A stretch of DNA of 64,000 nucleotides from Clostridium sp. BNL1100 (GTDB lineage Bacteria > Bacillota > Clostridia > Acetivibrionales > DSM-1351). Within the stretch, counting starts at the first letter, position 1. Each line of letters begins with the position of its first letter. A model generated the notes under the pieces. The model ran no database searches, was not told the DNA's origin, and saw only the letters and a program-made list of their open reading frames with translations. The position numbers were made by a program, and so were the translations under genes. Positions 51,492 to 62,136 of the stretch are shown in pieces. Location of the stretch: positions 4,221,001-4,285,000 of the forward strand of contig NC_016791.1 of NCBI RefSeq assembly GCF_000244875.1. The letters run 5' to 3'.

Positions 51492-52583
51492 TTATTTGTA
51501 CAGGGTTTTGTCAATTTTTGCTAAAGCATCTTCATCTTTTTTAAGCGGGAATTCTTTCTTCCAGCTGTCTAATTTTTTTGTTAAGAATTCTTCGTTAAAT
51601 CTGGTATTCAGGATTGTTGACTTTATTTTGTCTTTAACATCATCAAACTTTGTTTCTTCTCTTTTTTCAAACTTCATAACATGATATCCGTATGAAGTTT
51701 CAACAACACCGGTATCTCCTGCTTTGTGGTTTGCAAATGCCCAATCTTCGAACTGTGACACCATTTCACCCTTACCGAAAGTATAAACACCTTTGTTATT
51801 TACAGTTCCGTCTTGACCCTTATCATCGGAGTTCTTCTCAGCAAGTGCCTGCATGTCAGCACCTTCCTGTGCTTGTTTCAGAAGGTTGTCTGCCTTTTCC
51901 TTAGCCTCTTTTTTCTTACCCTCAGTGAAGGCTGCACCTGTTTGCAAATCCTGTGTAGCAACGAGTATATGTGTTACAGTTACTTTATCGTAGTCAGCTT
52001 TATGCTCATCATATTGCTTCTTAATTTCATCGTCAGTTATTTTAACTTTGTTTCTTTCGCTTTCAATGTATTTCTGTGACAAAACAAGCTCTTTATAAAC
52101 TTCTTTGTAGTCAGCCAGAGATACACCATAATCATTTTTTAACTGCTTTTCGGCTTCTGCTCTGCTTCCGCCGGCATTCTGAATTCTTTGATCGATAGCT
52201 GATTCAATATTATCCAAGTCTGCTTTTTCAAGCTTGATACCGGCTTCTTTTGCCTTGATTAGCTGAATTTTGATTTCCTGGATACTGTCGAGTGTAGCTT
52301 TCTTGATCTGTTCTTTTGCTGTACTTCCTTGGTATTTCTGATTCCAATCAAACTTTGTAGGGTCTTGAGTTTGTGCGTTCTGAAGGAATGAACTCATATT
52401 GAACTTTGACAACACCAGATATTCCTGTTTCGTAATACTTAAATCCCCTACTTTTCCAACATCTCCTGAAGACATACTAAAAATAACGACTACAGCTATT
52501 ACCGCAACTACCAGTATAGCCGCAATAATTCCTATAATTAGCCCTTTTGATGTCTTTTTCACTTTAGCGTTTTCGTTTTCCAA
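51492..52583 (-). CDS. PrsA/SurA-like foldase with parvulin domain
   Basis: 363 residues. N-terminal membrane anchor (LIIGIIAAILVVAVIAVVVI, about 14-33) without a lipobox Cys, a SurA_N-like helical region, and a PPIC parvulin domain (KVTVTHILVATQ to GYHVMKFEKR, about 205-320). It would aid folding of secreted proteins. Located between spoVT and mfd, a place often held by a peptidylprolyl isomerase in clostridia. Confidence 0.93.
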   Translation of the reverse strand: MENENAKVKKTSKGLIIGIIAAILVVAVIAVVVIFSMSSGDVGKVGDLSITKQEYLVLSKFNMSSFLQNAQTQDPTKFDWNQKYQGSTAKEQIKKATLDSIQEIKIQLIKAKEAGIKLEKADLDNIESAIDQRIQNAGGSRAEAEKQLKNDYGVSLADYKEVYKELVLSQKYIESERNKVKITDDEIKKQYDEHKADYDKVTVTHILVATQDLQTGAAFTEGKKKEAKEKADNLLKQAQEGADMQALAEKNSDDKGQDGTVNNKGVYTFGKGEMVSQFEDWAFANHKAGDTGVVETSYGYHVMKFEKREETKFDDVKDKIKSTILNTRFNEEFLTKKLDSWKKEFPLKKDEDALAKIDKTLYK

Positions 52584-52667
52584 AGGTAATCTCTCCCCAT
52601 TTTTTTATTCAAAACCTAATTTGTAACCTGAATTTTACAAATTACTTTCGATTATAATTATATTCAA

Positions 52668-55600
52668 TTATACATTAGACTGCAATTTAATAATGTATTG
52701 TAACAAAATCTTAATATTTGCCAAATTTTCTCTGCTGGATGAATTTATTAATTTAAATGACAAATACGGGTTGCTGCTGGCATTAAGCATAATCCTTCTA
52801 GGGTATTTATCCATAAGCACTCCCAGATATTGCGACACTGTTGAAGCGGATTTACGCAGTGCAAACAATATTATATCGTCCTTCTGTGAAATGCCAATAA
52901 AGCCGCACTCCACAGCAAGTGCCTTGATATAAGCAATGTCCATTAGATTTTCAACTTCTTCCGGTATATCTCCGTACCTGTCTATTAACTCATCTCGTAA
53001 ATCAATTACATCATTTTCATTCTGTATTGCGGCAATTTTCTTATACATATCAATTTTTTGTTCTTCTGAGCTTATATATTCATCATCAATATATGCATTA
53101 ACATTCAAGTCAACTGCCATTTCCTCGTCAGTAGTGCGTACTTCCTTGCCACTCAGCTCCTGAACCGCTTCATCCAGCAGCTTGCAGTACATTTCGTAGC
53201 CAACTGTTTCCAGATGACCATGTTGCTCCGGCCCTAGCAAGTTTCCCGCTCCTCTTATTTCAAGATCCCGCATGGCTATTCTAAAGCCTGAACCAAATTC
53301 AGTAAATTCTTTTATAGCCTGGAGTCTTTTCTCCGCTACCTCCGACAGAACCTTATCCTTTTTATATGTGATATAGGCGTATGCAAGCCTGTTGGATCTT
53401 CCAACCCTTCCTCTTATCTGATAAAGCTGGGACAAGCCCATTCTGTCGGCATCTTCTACAATAATAGTATTAACATTTGGCATATCAAGCCCCGACTCTA
53501 TAATAGTAGTACATACAAGTACGTCATATTCCCCGTTTATAAAGCCGTACATTACATCTTCAAGTTCTTTTTCATTCATTTGTCCGTGGGCAACCGCAAC
53601 TCTGGCTTCAGGTATCATTGTCCTGATTTCCTGTGCTTTTATGTCAATACCCCTTACCCGGTTATACATGTAGAAAACCTGACCGTTTCTTGCCATTTCA
53701 CGGATTATACCATCACGGATAAGCTCCATATTATATTCCATAACATAGGTCTGCACCGGGTATCTTTCTTCCGGCGGATCCTCCAGAACACTTATATCCC
53801 TTATTCCAACCAACGACATGTGAAGTGTTCTGGGAATTGGCGTAGCTGTCAATGTTAGTACGTCAACATTCGGTTTTAGTGTTTTAAGCTTTTCTTTATG
53901 GGTTACTCCGAAGCGTTGTTCCTCATCAACTACCAGAAGCCCAAGATCCTTAAATTCAATATCCTTTTGCAGAAGCCTGTGTGTGCCAATAAGTATATCT
54001 GTATTTCCTGCCTTAACGGATTTTACAATTTTCTTCTGTTCTGTGGGAGTCCTGAATCTGCTCATGACGTCCACCGTTACCGGGAAGTCGCTCATCCTCT
54101 TCTTAAAGTTTTCATACAGCTGCTGGGCTAGAATAGTAGTAGGCGCAAGGTATGCTACCTGCTTTCCATCCATAACAGACTTAAATACAGCCCTTATTGC
54201 GACTTCCGTTTTGCCATAGCCTACATCTCCGCAAAGGAGTCTGTCCATCAGCCTTTCGGACTCCATATCCCTTTTTATTTCATCAATACACTTAAGCTGG
54301 TCGTCGGTTTCTTGGTATGGGAACAGCTCTTCAAACTGTCTTTGCCACACTGTGTCTTCACAGAAGGCATGACCTTTGGCAGACTGCCTTTGTGCATAAA
54401 GCTTTATCAGTTCTGCTGCAAGCTGCTGCAGAGATTCCTTTACACGGCTTTTTGTTTTGGCCCACTCAGTTCCACCAAGCCTATTGACCCTGGGCGTCTT
54501 ACCTTCAGATCCAATATATTTTTGGAGCAAATCCAGCTGGTTAGTGGGAATATAAAGGAAGTCTCCTTCCTGATACCGGATTTTAAGATAATCCCTTTTA
54601 ACTTCACCTACGCTGAGCTTTTCAATACCGATATACTGGCCTATACCGTGAGCCTGATGTACAACGAAGTCACCAACGTTGAGGTCAGAAAATGCCTTTA
54701 TTTTGTTGCCTGCTCTCTTTGCCTTTGCCTTTTTTATTCGTTTATCCTGTCCAAATACCTCAATATCACTTATTACAACAAAGGCCGCTGTAGGGTATTC
54801 AAAGCCTTTCTGTAAGCTACCGTGAGTTACAACAACCTCTCCGTTCTGTATCTTATACCCGGGATTATCTTTGTAACTGGACGAAATCTCATTTGTTGCA
54901 AGGGTTTCAACCAATCTGTGTCCTCTACCGCTGGGGCCTGAAAGAACTATAATTTTATATTCTTTTTTCCTGAGCTGTCCTATGTCGTCAACAAGTAAAT
55001 CTATATGGTTTTGGTAAGAGTTCCCTGATTTACAAGGTATTGATATCTGATTATACGGCCTGATAAGTGAGTTGTTGGATGAAATGGCGGACAATGTTAC
55101 CGTCCTCAAATTCAATATACGGTCTACTATAGAGTCTGTGGAAAAAGCCCATTCTGCTCCTTTAGGCAAAATACCGCCTTTCTCCAGAAGACTCTTTGCA
55201 AGCTCTTCATGTTCAAGCTGGACATTCTCAATTCTCTGGGTTATTCTCAGGGTTTCATCCAGTACAATTATTGATTCACTCTCAATGTAGTCAATTACGG
55301 AAGCAGGAGTTTCCAGAATATATGGGAGGTATCTGTCAATGCCGGGAAAATAGTGGTGCTCAATCAGATTATCAATATCTTCCTCAACACGCTTTGATAT
55401 ATTTTTAATACCTTCACTGTTGTCCTTCTGCTTCAGCTTTTTAACGTAGTCTGCCAAGTCTCTTTTTATCTTTGAAATTATTGCTTCCTTTGAAATTTCC
55501 TTGTAAACTACATCTCTTGCAGGGGCAATTCTACACTCATCAATTGAGTTTGTAGACCGCTGAGTTGTTTCGTCAAAGTACCTGATAGAATCAACATCGG

Positions 55601-56192
55601 TATCAAATAGTTCAATACGCACCGGGTGTTCGCTGTTTACCGCAAAAATATCTATAATCCCTCCACGGACAGCAAACTGGGCTTTGCCCTCAACAGTTTC
55701 AACTCTTTCATATCCATACAAAACAAGCTTTGAGATCAGTTCATCGAGTTCTATTTGTAAACCTACTGAGAAATCAATAACTCCCCCTCTAAAGAGTTCA
55801 ACAGGTGAAATCATCTGTATAAGTGCTTCAGCTGACATTACAATCAACTTGTAGTTTCCCTCTAAGCACCTCAGCAGGGTTTTTGTTCTCTGATATATAA
55901 TATCATTGCTTCTGGCTTCTATATTATATAGCATAGTCTCTTTGGGAGGGTAATACAGAACATCGTCCCCCAGAAAAAAGGCAAAATCCTCATAAGCCCT
56001 TCTGGCCTGCATTTCATTGTATGTTACGTACAGTCCTCTTCTCTGTAAATGAGTACATAGGGAATATATCAGATGCACCTTTTGTGAATCCGACGGCCCG
56101 ATAACCGATACAAGCCCTTTCCCCTCACGCACATTCGTTAAAAGGGTATTATATTCATCTATTTTCAAGAGAGGATCTGTAAAAAAGTTCAT
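52668..56192 (-). CDS. mfd: Transcription-repair coupling factor Mfd
   Basis: 1174 residues, usual size. In order: UvrB-homology N-terminal region, CarD-like RID domain (VGDFVVHQAHGIGQYIGIEK, about 500), helicase domain with GDVGYGKTEVAIRA (Walker A) and DEEQRFG (DEEQ), TRG motif and C-terminal TRCF domain. It pushes stalled RNA polymerase off lesions and recruits UvrA. It follows pth as in B. subtilis. Confidence 0.97.
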   Translation of the reverse strand: MNFFTDPLLKIDEYNTLLTNVREGKGLVSVIGPSDSQKVHLIYSLCTHLQRRGLYVTYNEMQARRAYEDFAFFLGDDVLYYPPKETMLYNIEARSNDIIYQRTKTLLRCLEGNYKLIVMSAEALIQMISPVELFRGGVIDFSVGLQIELDELISKLVLYGYERVETVEGKAQFAVRGGIIDIFAVNSEHPVRIELFDTDVDSIRYFDETTQRSTNSIDECRIAPARDVVYKEISKEAIISKIKRDLADYVKKLKQKDNSEGIKNISKRVEEDIDNLIEHHYFPGIDRYLPYILETPASVIDYIESESIIVLDETLRITQRIENVQLEHEELAKSLLEKGGILPKGAEWAFSTDSIVDRILNLRTVTLSAISSNNSLIRPYNQISIPCKSGNSYQNHIDLLVDDIGQLRKKEYKIIVLSGPSGRGHRLVETLATNEISSSYKDNPGYKIQNGEVVVTHGSLQKGFEYPTAAFVVISDIEVFGQDKRIKKAKAKRAGNKIKAFSDLNVGDFVVHQAHGIGQYIGIEKLSVGEVKRDYLKIRYQEGDFLYIPTNQLDLLQKYIGSEGKTPRVNRLGGTEWAKTKSRVKESLQQLAAELIKLYAQRQSAKGHAFCEDTVWQRQFEELFPYQETDDQLKCIDEIKRDMESERLMDRLLCGDVGYGKTEVAIRAVFKSVMDGKQVAYLAPTTILAQQLYENFKKRMSDFPVTVDVMSRFRTPTEQKKIVKSVKAGNTDILIGTHRLLQKDIEFKDLGLLVVDEEQRFGVTHKEKLKTLKPNVDVLTLTATPIPRTLHMSLVGIRDISVLEDPPEERYPVQTYVMEYNMELIRDGIIREMARNGQVFYMYNRVRGIDIKAQEIRTMIPEARVAVAHGQMNEKELEDVMYGFINGEYDVLVCTTIIESGLDMPNVNTIIVEDADRMGLSQLYQIRGRVGRSNRLAYAYITYKKDKVLSEVAEKRLQAIKEFTEFGSGFRIAMRDLEIRGAGNLLGPEQHGHLETVGYEMYCKLLDEAVQELSGKEVRTTDEEMAVDLNVNAYIDDEYISSEEQKIDMYKKIAAIQNENDVIDLRDELIDRYGDIPEEVENLMDIAYIKALAVECGFIGISQKDDIILFALRKSASTVSQYLGVLMDKYPRRIMLNASSNPYLSFKLINSSSRENLANIKILLQYIIKLQSNV

Positions 56193-56213
56193 TTCTGCAA
56201 CCTCCGGCTGTAA

Positions 56214-56783
56214 TTATTTATTAAAGTTGTTCATTGCCTTTTCCGGCCCGCTTTGTGCTATCATTATCGCCGCCTGTGCAGCTTTTTCAACGCTCTGGTC
56301 AATTACCTGCCTATCCTCTTTAGAAAATTTGCTAAGGACATAATCAGCCAAATCCCATTTTTCCGGTGCTCTGCCGATACCGATTCTCACTCTGGGAAAT
56401 CTGTCATCCTGCAGTTGGTAAATTATAGACTTCATGCCGTTGTGGGTTCCGGAACTGCCTTTGGGTCTTACTCTTATTTTGCCCGGTTCAAGATCAATAT
56501 CATCATATATTACCGTTAATCTTTCAATAGGCAGCTTGTACCAGTCAACTATTTCCCTGACACTTTCCCCACTAAGGTTCATAAAAGTCTGAGGCTTTAC
56601 AAGAATGGTTCTGACTCCCTCTATCTCACCTTCTCCGTATACCGCCTTAAAACCGATTTTGGAGAGTTTTATGTTGTACTTGGCTGAAATATAATCTATA
56701 GTATCAAAGCCAACGTTATGCCTTGTATTTTCAAATTTTGTGCCGGGGTTGCCAAGCCCCACAAGAAGATATACATCTCCCAT
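56214..56783 (-). CDS. pth: Peptidyl-tRNA hydrolase
   Basis: 189 residues. Motifs LLVGLGNPGTKFENTRHNVG (catalytic His20 region), LVKPQTFMNLSGESV, and GSSGTHNGMKSI are all present. Frees tRNA from dropped-off peptidyl-tRNA. In the same direction and 21 bases before mfd. Also called spoVC in B. subtilis. Confidence 0.97.
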   Translation of the reverse strand: MGDVYLLVGLGNPGTKFENTRHNVGFDTIDYISAKYNIKLSKIGFKAVYGEGEIEGVRTILVKPQTFMNLSGESVREIVDWYKLPIERLTVIYDDIDLEPGKIRVRPKGSSGTHNGMKSIIYQLQDDRFPRVRIGIGRAPEKWDLADYVLSKFSKEDRQVIDQSVEKAAQAAIMIAQSGPEKAMNNFNK

Positions 56784-56829
56784 CTGTGCTGCCTCCTGTC
56801 ATTTGCATATAATATATTCATGCCTAAAA

Positions 56830-56854
56830 GGGCGGTTCCTAAAAAGAACCGCCC
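56830..56854 (-). terminator. Terminator between prs and pth
   Basis: GGGCGGTTC-loop-GAACCGCCC followed by TTTTAG on the minus strand. Confidence 0.75.
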
Positions 56855-56881
56855 CGGAAAATCAAATTCTAAATATATGTG

Positions 56882-57841
56882 CTATATCTGAGTAAACAAT
56901 GTACTAATTGATATATCTCCATATATTCTCTCAATAGCTTCAGCAAATACTCCTGCTACAGACAAGGACTTAATCTTGTCAATTTTCTTTTCTTCGCTTA
57001 GTGTTATAGTATTTAATGTAACCAACTCTTTTATTGCCGATTCACTAATCCTTTGGATCGCAGGACCTGAAAGTACACCATGTGTGCAGCTTGCGTATAC
57101 TTCCTTTGCCCCAGCCTCTATCAGAGCATTCGCCCCGTTGACAATAGTTCCTCCGGTATCAATCATATCATCAACAAGGATTACTTTTTTATTTCTTATG
57201 TCACCTATTATATTCATTACTTCTGAAACATTTGCCTTAGGACGTCTCTTATCGATTATAGCCAGCGGACAATCCAGTCTTTCAGCAACTTTTCTGGACC
57301 TTGTAACACTGCCTACGTCAGGAGAAACGACTACAACATCCTCCATACTGTCAAATTTTTCCTTGAAATATTCAGCAATAATAGGAAGACCCAAAAGATG
57401 ATCCACAGGTATATCAAAAAATCCCTGTATCTGTGGAGCGTGCAAATCCATAGTAAGTATTCTGTCTGCTCCGGCTATTGTTAAAAGATTTGCAACAAGT
57501 TTGGCGGAAATAGGATCTCTTGCCCTTGCCTTTCTATCCTGTCTGGCGTACCCAAAGTACGGAATAACTGCTGTAATTCTGCCCGCTGAAGCTCTTTTTA
57601 CTGCATCAATCATAACCAAAAGCTCCATAAGGTTATCATTTATCGGCTGGCAAGTGGATTGAATGATAAACACATCTGAACCTCTTACTACTTCACCGAT
57701 ATTAACAGCTGTTTCTCCGTCACTAAACCTTCCAACATTCGCAATACCTACGGGTATTCCAATTTTTTCAGCTATTTCATCCGCTAAAGGCTTATTGGAA
57801 TTACCTGTGAATATTTTAATATCCTTTCCGTGCAGATTCAT
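56882..57841 (-). CDS. prs: Ribose-phosphate pyrophosphokinase (PRPP synthetase)
   Basis: 319 residues, class I. PRPP loop [20 protein letters not shown], flexible loop and [18 protein letters not shown] are intact, so it should be catalytic. Makes PRPP for nucleotide and amino acid synthesis. Gene order glmU-prs-pth-mfd agrees with B. subtilis (ctc absent). Confidence 0.97.
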   Translation of the reverse strand: MNLHGKDIKIFTGNSNKPLADEIAEKIGIPVGIANVGRFSDGETAVNIGEVVRGSDVFIIQSTCQPINDNLMELLVMIDAVKRASAGRITAVIPYFGYARQDRKARARDPISAKLVANLLTIAGADRILTMDLHAPQIQGFFDIPVDHLLGLPIIAEYFKEKFDSMEDVVVVSPDVGSVTRSRKVAERLDCPLAIIDKRRPKANVSEVMNIIGDIRNKKVILVDDMIDTGGTIVNGANALIEAGAKEVYASCTHGVLSGPAIQRISESAIKELVTLNTITLSEEKKIDKIKSLSVAGVFAEAIERIYGDISISTLFTQI

Positions 57842-57880
57842 TTCAATTCTCCTTTTTATTACATTTATATTATTGTGTGT

Positions 57881-59053
57881 TTATTTTCGCTTTAAATCCT
57901 TCTTTGTAACCCAATCCTGCTTTACCGTCTGCCTTTGACGTGCTATTGCCAGAGAATTTTCGGGTACTTCCTCCGTTATGGTGGAACCTGCGGCAATATA
58001 TGCATCATTTTTTACAACAACGGGCGATACAAGATTTACATTACATCCTATAAATGAATTATCTCCAACAATTGTCTTGTTTTTGTTCTTTCCGTCATAA
58101 TTTACAAAAACAACACCGCAACCTATATTAACATTTGAACCTACCTCAGCATCACCTACATATGTCAGATGTGAGATTTTAGTTCTGTCTCCGATGACTG
58201 ATTTTTTAATTTCAACGAAATCTCCGATTTTAACGTTCTTACCCACATTACTTCCCGGTCTCAGATATGCAAACGGTCCAACATGGGTATCATCTCCTAC
58301 GGAGCTGTCATATGCGACTGAATTTGCTACTTCAACATTATTTCCAATCCTACAGTTGACAATTCTTGAGTTAGGGCCAATTATAGAGCCCTCTCCGACA
58401 ACCGTATTTCCCTCTATTATGGTGTTGGGCATAATTACAGTATCCTCACCGATAACCGCACCTGCATCTATAAAAGTAGATGAAGGATCCATTACCGTAA
58501 CACCCGACAACATAACCTTTTTCAATATAGCGGATTTAACTTCCCCCATAGCAGTTGAAAGAGCTACCCTGTCATCTACCACGATAAATTGGGTTTTATC
58601 TTCCGAAGATATCTTGTTTTTATTTTGAAAGGATTGGAAAATCTGGGCAATGTTAAACTTTGAAAATGATTGAATACCTAATTCATTTAAACGGTCTAGA
58701 AAGTTCTTGCTTTTAAACACATAGACCGAAGCTTTCCCATTACAGGAAATAATAGCTGTCGTGTCGTTCCCCTCTGATGTATGTTTTTCCAGTAAATGTC
58801 TGAAAGTATCGGCCAGTATCAGCGGCTGGTCTCCCCAGTTGATTATAAAATTCTCCGAATTGCCGATTAAATCCTTAACTCTATCAATATCATCACAATG
58901 TATTGATTGAGCTTCACCTGTAATTTCGGCTAATGCAGACCCGGACCACTGCAGTACACTTTGACCGAGTATGCTATGGCTTTCAACAGGTTTTTTGGAT
59001 TTAAACGTGCTGCTATTACTGTCTGTAATGACTAATCCCACAATTTTATTCAT
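57881..59053 (-). CDS. glmU: GlmU-like GlcN-1-P acetyltransferase with degenerate uridylyltransferase domain
   Basis: 390 residues from the ATG at 59053 (GTGGGGGCTTAATA). The start NKIVGLVITDSNSSTFKSKK aligns to the GlmU N terminus but lacks LAAGxGTRM, the nucleotide-binding loop; QLGTAHA is also missing and the domain is about 55 residues shorter. GDQPLI and DDRVAL remain. From about 210 on, the left-handed beta-helix acetyltransferase half keeps LRPG, DFVEIKKS, SHLTYVGDAEVG and NYDGKNKNKTIVGD. It probably retains only acetyltransferase activity. An upstream in-frame ATG exists but reads into poorly conserved sequence. Confidence 0.85.
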   Translation of the reverse strand: MNKIVGLVITDSNSSTFKSKKPVESHSILGQSVLQWSGSALAEITGEAQSIHCDDIDRVKDLIGNSENFIINWGDQPLILADTFRHLLEKHTSEGNDTTAIISCNGKASVYVFKSKNFLDRLNELGIQSFSKFNIAQIFQSFQNKNKISSEDKTQFIVVDDRVALSTAMGEVKSAILKKVMLSGVTVMDPSSTFIDAGAVIGEDTVIMPNTIIEGNTVVGEGSIIGPNSRIVNCRIGNNVEVANSVAYDSSVGDDTHVGPFAYLRPGSNVGKNVKIGDFVEIKKSVIGDRTKISHLTYVGDAEVGSNVNIGCGVVFVNYDGKNKNKTIVGDNSFIGCNVNLVSPVVVKNDAYIAAGSTITEEVPENSLAIARQRQTVKQDWVTKKDLKRK

Positions 59054-59196
59054 TATTAAGCCCCCACTGTATTTTACAGGATATATTCTCTCATTTTTAT
59101 CAGATAATTTCAACCCGTTAATATAACTAAAATTTAGCTGGATTTTGTTTCCATTATATTCCACTAATGGAGTTATATAGTTTTAGAATAGCATTA

Positions 59197-59229
59197 AAAA
59201 AAAGATACCCGATTAAAGTATCTTTTTTA
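59197..59229 (-). terminator. Terminator of spoVG
   Basis: AAAAGATAC-loop-GTATCTTTT with T-run, 20 bases after the spoVG stop. Confidence 0.8.
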
Positions 59230-59248
59230 TTCTTGGAATCAATGCTTT

Positions 59249-59500
59249 TTATGAGTTCTTATAGCTTTCAAGAATAGCAGTTTGAAGTTTTTCTCTCGCC
59301 TCAGCATTTATAGGATGTGCGATATCTCTGAATTCACCGTCTGGTGTTTTCCTACTGGGCATTGCAATAAACAGGCCGCTCTGACTTTCGATTACTTTGA
59401 TGTCGTGTACAACAAACTCATTGTTGAATGTTACAGAAACTACTGCTTTCATTTTTCCTTCAGTTTCAATTTTTCTGATTCTGATATCCGTGATTTCCAT
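59249..59500 (-). CDS. spoVG: Septation/RNA-binding protein SpoVG
   Basis: 83 residues ([40 protein letters not shown]). SpoVG is a global nucleic-acid-binding regulator that affects septation and sporulation; usual length is 84-97. Preceded by GGAGGGTTCGCCAAT. Same order purR-spoVG-glmU as in B. subtilis, without yabJ. Confidence 0.95.
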   Translation of the reverse strand: MEITDIRIRKIETEGKMKAVVSVTFNNEFVVHDIKVIESQSGLFIAMPSRKTPDGEFRDIAHPINAEAREKLQTAILESYKNS

Positions 59501-59627
59501 ATTGGCGAACCCTCCAAGAAGTATTATGTTTTAGATACAATATTCGCCATAAATGCTAAAAATCCTTCTTTTTGTACATTATTTTTACATATTTTTGGTT
59601 TATTTTACATTGCCTATTATTTACCGA

Positions 59628-60440
59628 CTAAATATTTGGTTTAATGTCAATAGAATTGTTCTCCTGCATCTCAGATGTATTAAGTTTCATCAAGGAATAG
59701 TAATTTTCTACAAGTTTTTTATCAGGCAAACTTGTTTCTATCATAACTCCAATTCCAACTACTTCACTATCAAACTGGTTTGCCAATTCTATAATACCCT
59801 TTGAAGTCCCTCCGGCCTTCATAAAGTCATCTATAAACAGTATCTTTGAATTTCTCTTTAATGATTTCATCGGAAGTACCATTGTCTGTATTTTCTTTGC
59901 CGAGCCGGATGTATAGTTAATGTTTACAGATGCTCCGTCAGTGGCTTCATTATAGTGTCTTACTATTACCAGCGGAACATTAAGGTATTGTGCAGTTGCA
60001 AAAGCAATAGGTATACCCTTTGTTTCCACTGTAATTACACAATCCAGATCCAAACCTGAAAATCTGGTAGCAAACATCATTGCCATTTTGTTAACCCACT
60101 CGGGGTTATAGATGATATCCAGCATATATAAAAACCCGCCAGAGAGTATTCTATCCGGGTGAGATAATTCCTTTGCAAGTTCTTCCAATGTATTGTATAC
60201 AACCTTTTCACTCATAAATGGAATATATTTAACTCCGCCTGAAGCTCCTGATATAGTACAGATATTTCCCATTGAGTTCTTATTAAAGGTTTTTTGCAGT
60301 AATTCCAGGTCCTCGCTTATTGTAGATTTTGCAGAACCGAACATTTCCGAAAAATATCCAAGTGTAAATATCTTGTTCGGATTATCGCACAATGTTTTGA
60401 TTATAACAGAAATCCTTTCATTTCTTTGGATTTTATCCAT
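59628..60440 (-). CDS. purR: Purine operon repressor PurR
   Basis: 270 residues from the ATG at 60440 (GTGGGGAGATTTT). N-terminal winged helix (ERISVIIKTLCDNPNKIFTL) and a type I phosphoribosyltransferase domain with PRPP motif ILFIDDFMKAGGTSKGIIEL. It binds PRPP and DNA to repress purine synthesis. Length and architecture agree with B. subtilis PurR. Confidence 0.95.
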   Translation of the reverse strand: MDKIQRNERISVIIKTLCDNPNKIFTLGYFSEMFGSAKSTISEDLELLQKTFNKNSMGNICTISGASGGVKYIPFMSEKVVYNTLEELAKELSHPDRILSGGFLYMLDIIYNPEWVNKMAMMFATRFSGLDLDCVITVETKGIPIAFATAQYLNVPLVIVRHYNEATDGASVNINYTSGSAKKIQTMVLPMKSLKRNSKILFIDDFMKAGGTSKGIIELANQFDSEVVGIGVMIETSLPDKKLVENYYSLMKLNTSEMQENNSIDIKPNI

Positions 60441-60724
60441 AAAATCTCCCCACATCTTTAGTTTACATCATAGCTATTATACAATAATATAATGAATAAT
60501 AAAACTTAAATTACAATCATAATTCGGATTAAATCATTTTATCTAATATTTATCCCATATGCATCATACAATATGTAAAGGATATTTCCGCTGCAAATTG
60601 ATTAAATATATATATTCCTTTTACATTTAAATGAAAATATTGTATTATCTTTTTGAGTAGAACTTACTCTATATTGAATTCTTCAACTAATTTTTATTAG
60701 CAATACAACAAGGGAGTGTTTTCT

Positions 60725-62128
60725 TTGAATAATAATTCGAACATTTTAGATTCTGAAAAAATCAGGCGTGTCCATTTTATAGGAATTGGCGGATCCAGCA
60801 TGAGCGGTCTTGCTGAAATTCTTTTGGCAAAAGGCTACCATGTATCAGGTTCTGATATCAAGTCTTCCAATGCAACCCAGAAGCTTGAGGGCAAAGGAGC
60901 CGAAATATTTATAGGGCATCGTGCCGAAAATATTGCTGAGCCGGACCTGACTGTCTATACTGTTGCCGTTAAAGAGGATAATCCTGAAATGATCCGTTCA
61001 AAAGAGTTGGGTATCCCGGTCATAGATCGTGCCGAGCTTTTGGGACTCCTTATGAAAAAGCATTCCTTTGGTATAGCCGTTGCAGGTACTCACGGCAAAA
61101 CTACTACAACCTCAATGATAACAACAATAATGCTGGAGTCAAATACAGACCCTACGGCACATATCGGAGGCGAACTGGATTGCATAGGCGGTAATACACG
61201 CATCGGAGCTTCTGAATTTTTTATAACCGAAGCATGTGAATATTATGGAAGTTTCCTAAAATTTCATCCTTTTATGGCAGTAGTTTTAAACATCGAAGTA
61301 GATCATGTAGATTACTTCCGTGACTTGGAGCATATTAAGTCTACCTTTGGAGAATTTGTTGCTCTTGTTCCCAGAAATGGATATATTGTAGCCTGTGCTG
61401 ATGATGAAAATACTCTTTCTGTTGTCAGCAAGAGCGACTGTAATATTATAACTTATGGATTAAAAAACGCTGATGCAATGTGGACTGCAAAAGATATAAC
61501 TTACAACAGTATGGGCTGTGCTTCCTTTGAAGTATCTAAAGAGGGTATAAAAATGGGGGATATTTCTTTATCTGTTCCGGGCCCTCACAACGTAAGCAAT
61601 TCTCTTGCTGCTATTGCAGCAGCATACACTTGCGGTTGCAATATGGAAAACATAGCCTATGGCCTTTCGAGATTTGGCGGAAGCCATAAGCGCTTTGAAT
61701 TGAAAGGCTTGGTTGACAACATTAAGGTTATTGATGATTACGCACATCATCCGTCAGAAGTTCAAGCTACTCTAAATGCAGCTAAAAGCAGCGAGCATAA
61801 TAAAATATGGTGTGTGTTTCAGCCCCACACCTATACAAGAACAAGAGCCTTTTTGGATAAGTTTTCAGAATCCTTTGATGAGGCTGATAACATAATAATA
61901 ACCGATATTTACGCTGCCCGGGAAAAAGACCCCGGAGATATCCATTCCAGAATGCTTGCGGACAGGATTCGTGAGAAGGGCGGCAATGTAGTTTATATAA
62001 GTGATTTTCAGGACATAGCTGAGTATCTGGATAAAAATGCACAACCGGAAGATCTTATTCTCACAATGGGAGCAGGCGATATCGTAAGATGCGGAGAAAT
62101 GTTCTTGAATTTAAGAGCAAATAAGTAA
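60725..62128 (+). CDS. murC: UDP-N-acetylmuramate-L-alanine ligase
   Basis: 467 residues from a TTG at 60725, nine bases after GGGAG; a GTG at 60716 overlaps this site and is less likely. MurC motifs: HFIGIGGSSMSGLAEILLAK, GTHGKTTTTSMITTIM (ATP loop), EACEYYGSFLKF, and YAHHPSEVQATLNAAK in domain 3. Adds L-Ala to UDP-MurNAc in peptidoglycan synthesis. Divergent from purR; monocistronic. Confidence 0.96.
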   Translation: MNNNSNILDSEKIRRVHFIGIGGSSMSGLAEILLAKGYHVSGSDIKSSNATQKLEGKGAEIFIGHRAENIAEPDLTVYTVAVKEDNPEMIRSKELGIPVIDRAELLGLLMKKHSFGIAVAGTHGKTTTTSMITTIMLESNTDPTAHIGGELDCIGGNTRIGASEFFITEACEYYGSFLKFHPFMAVVLNIEVDHVDYFRDLEHIKSTFGEFVALVPRNGYIVACADDENTLSVVSKSDCNIITYGLKNADAMWTAKDITYNSMGCASFEVSKEGIKMGDISLSVPGPHNVSNSLAAIAAAYTCGCNMENIAYGLSRFGGSHKRFELKGLVDNIKVIDDYAHHPSEVQATLNAAKSSEHNKIWCVFQPHTYTRTRAFLDKFSESFDEADNIIITDIYAAREKDPGDIHSRMLADRIREKGGNVVYISDFQDIAEYLDKNAQPEDLILTMGAGDIVRCGEMFLNLRANK

Positions 62129-62136
62129 ATTTTTTT

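Noticed and set aside
52693-55408. Several plus-strand ORFs of 70-167 codons
   Set aside because: All lie antisense to mfd, which is continuous and fully conserved.
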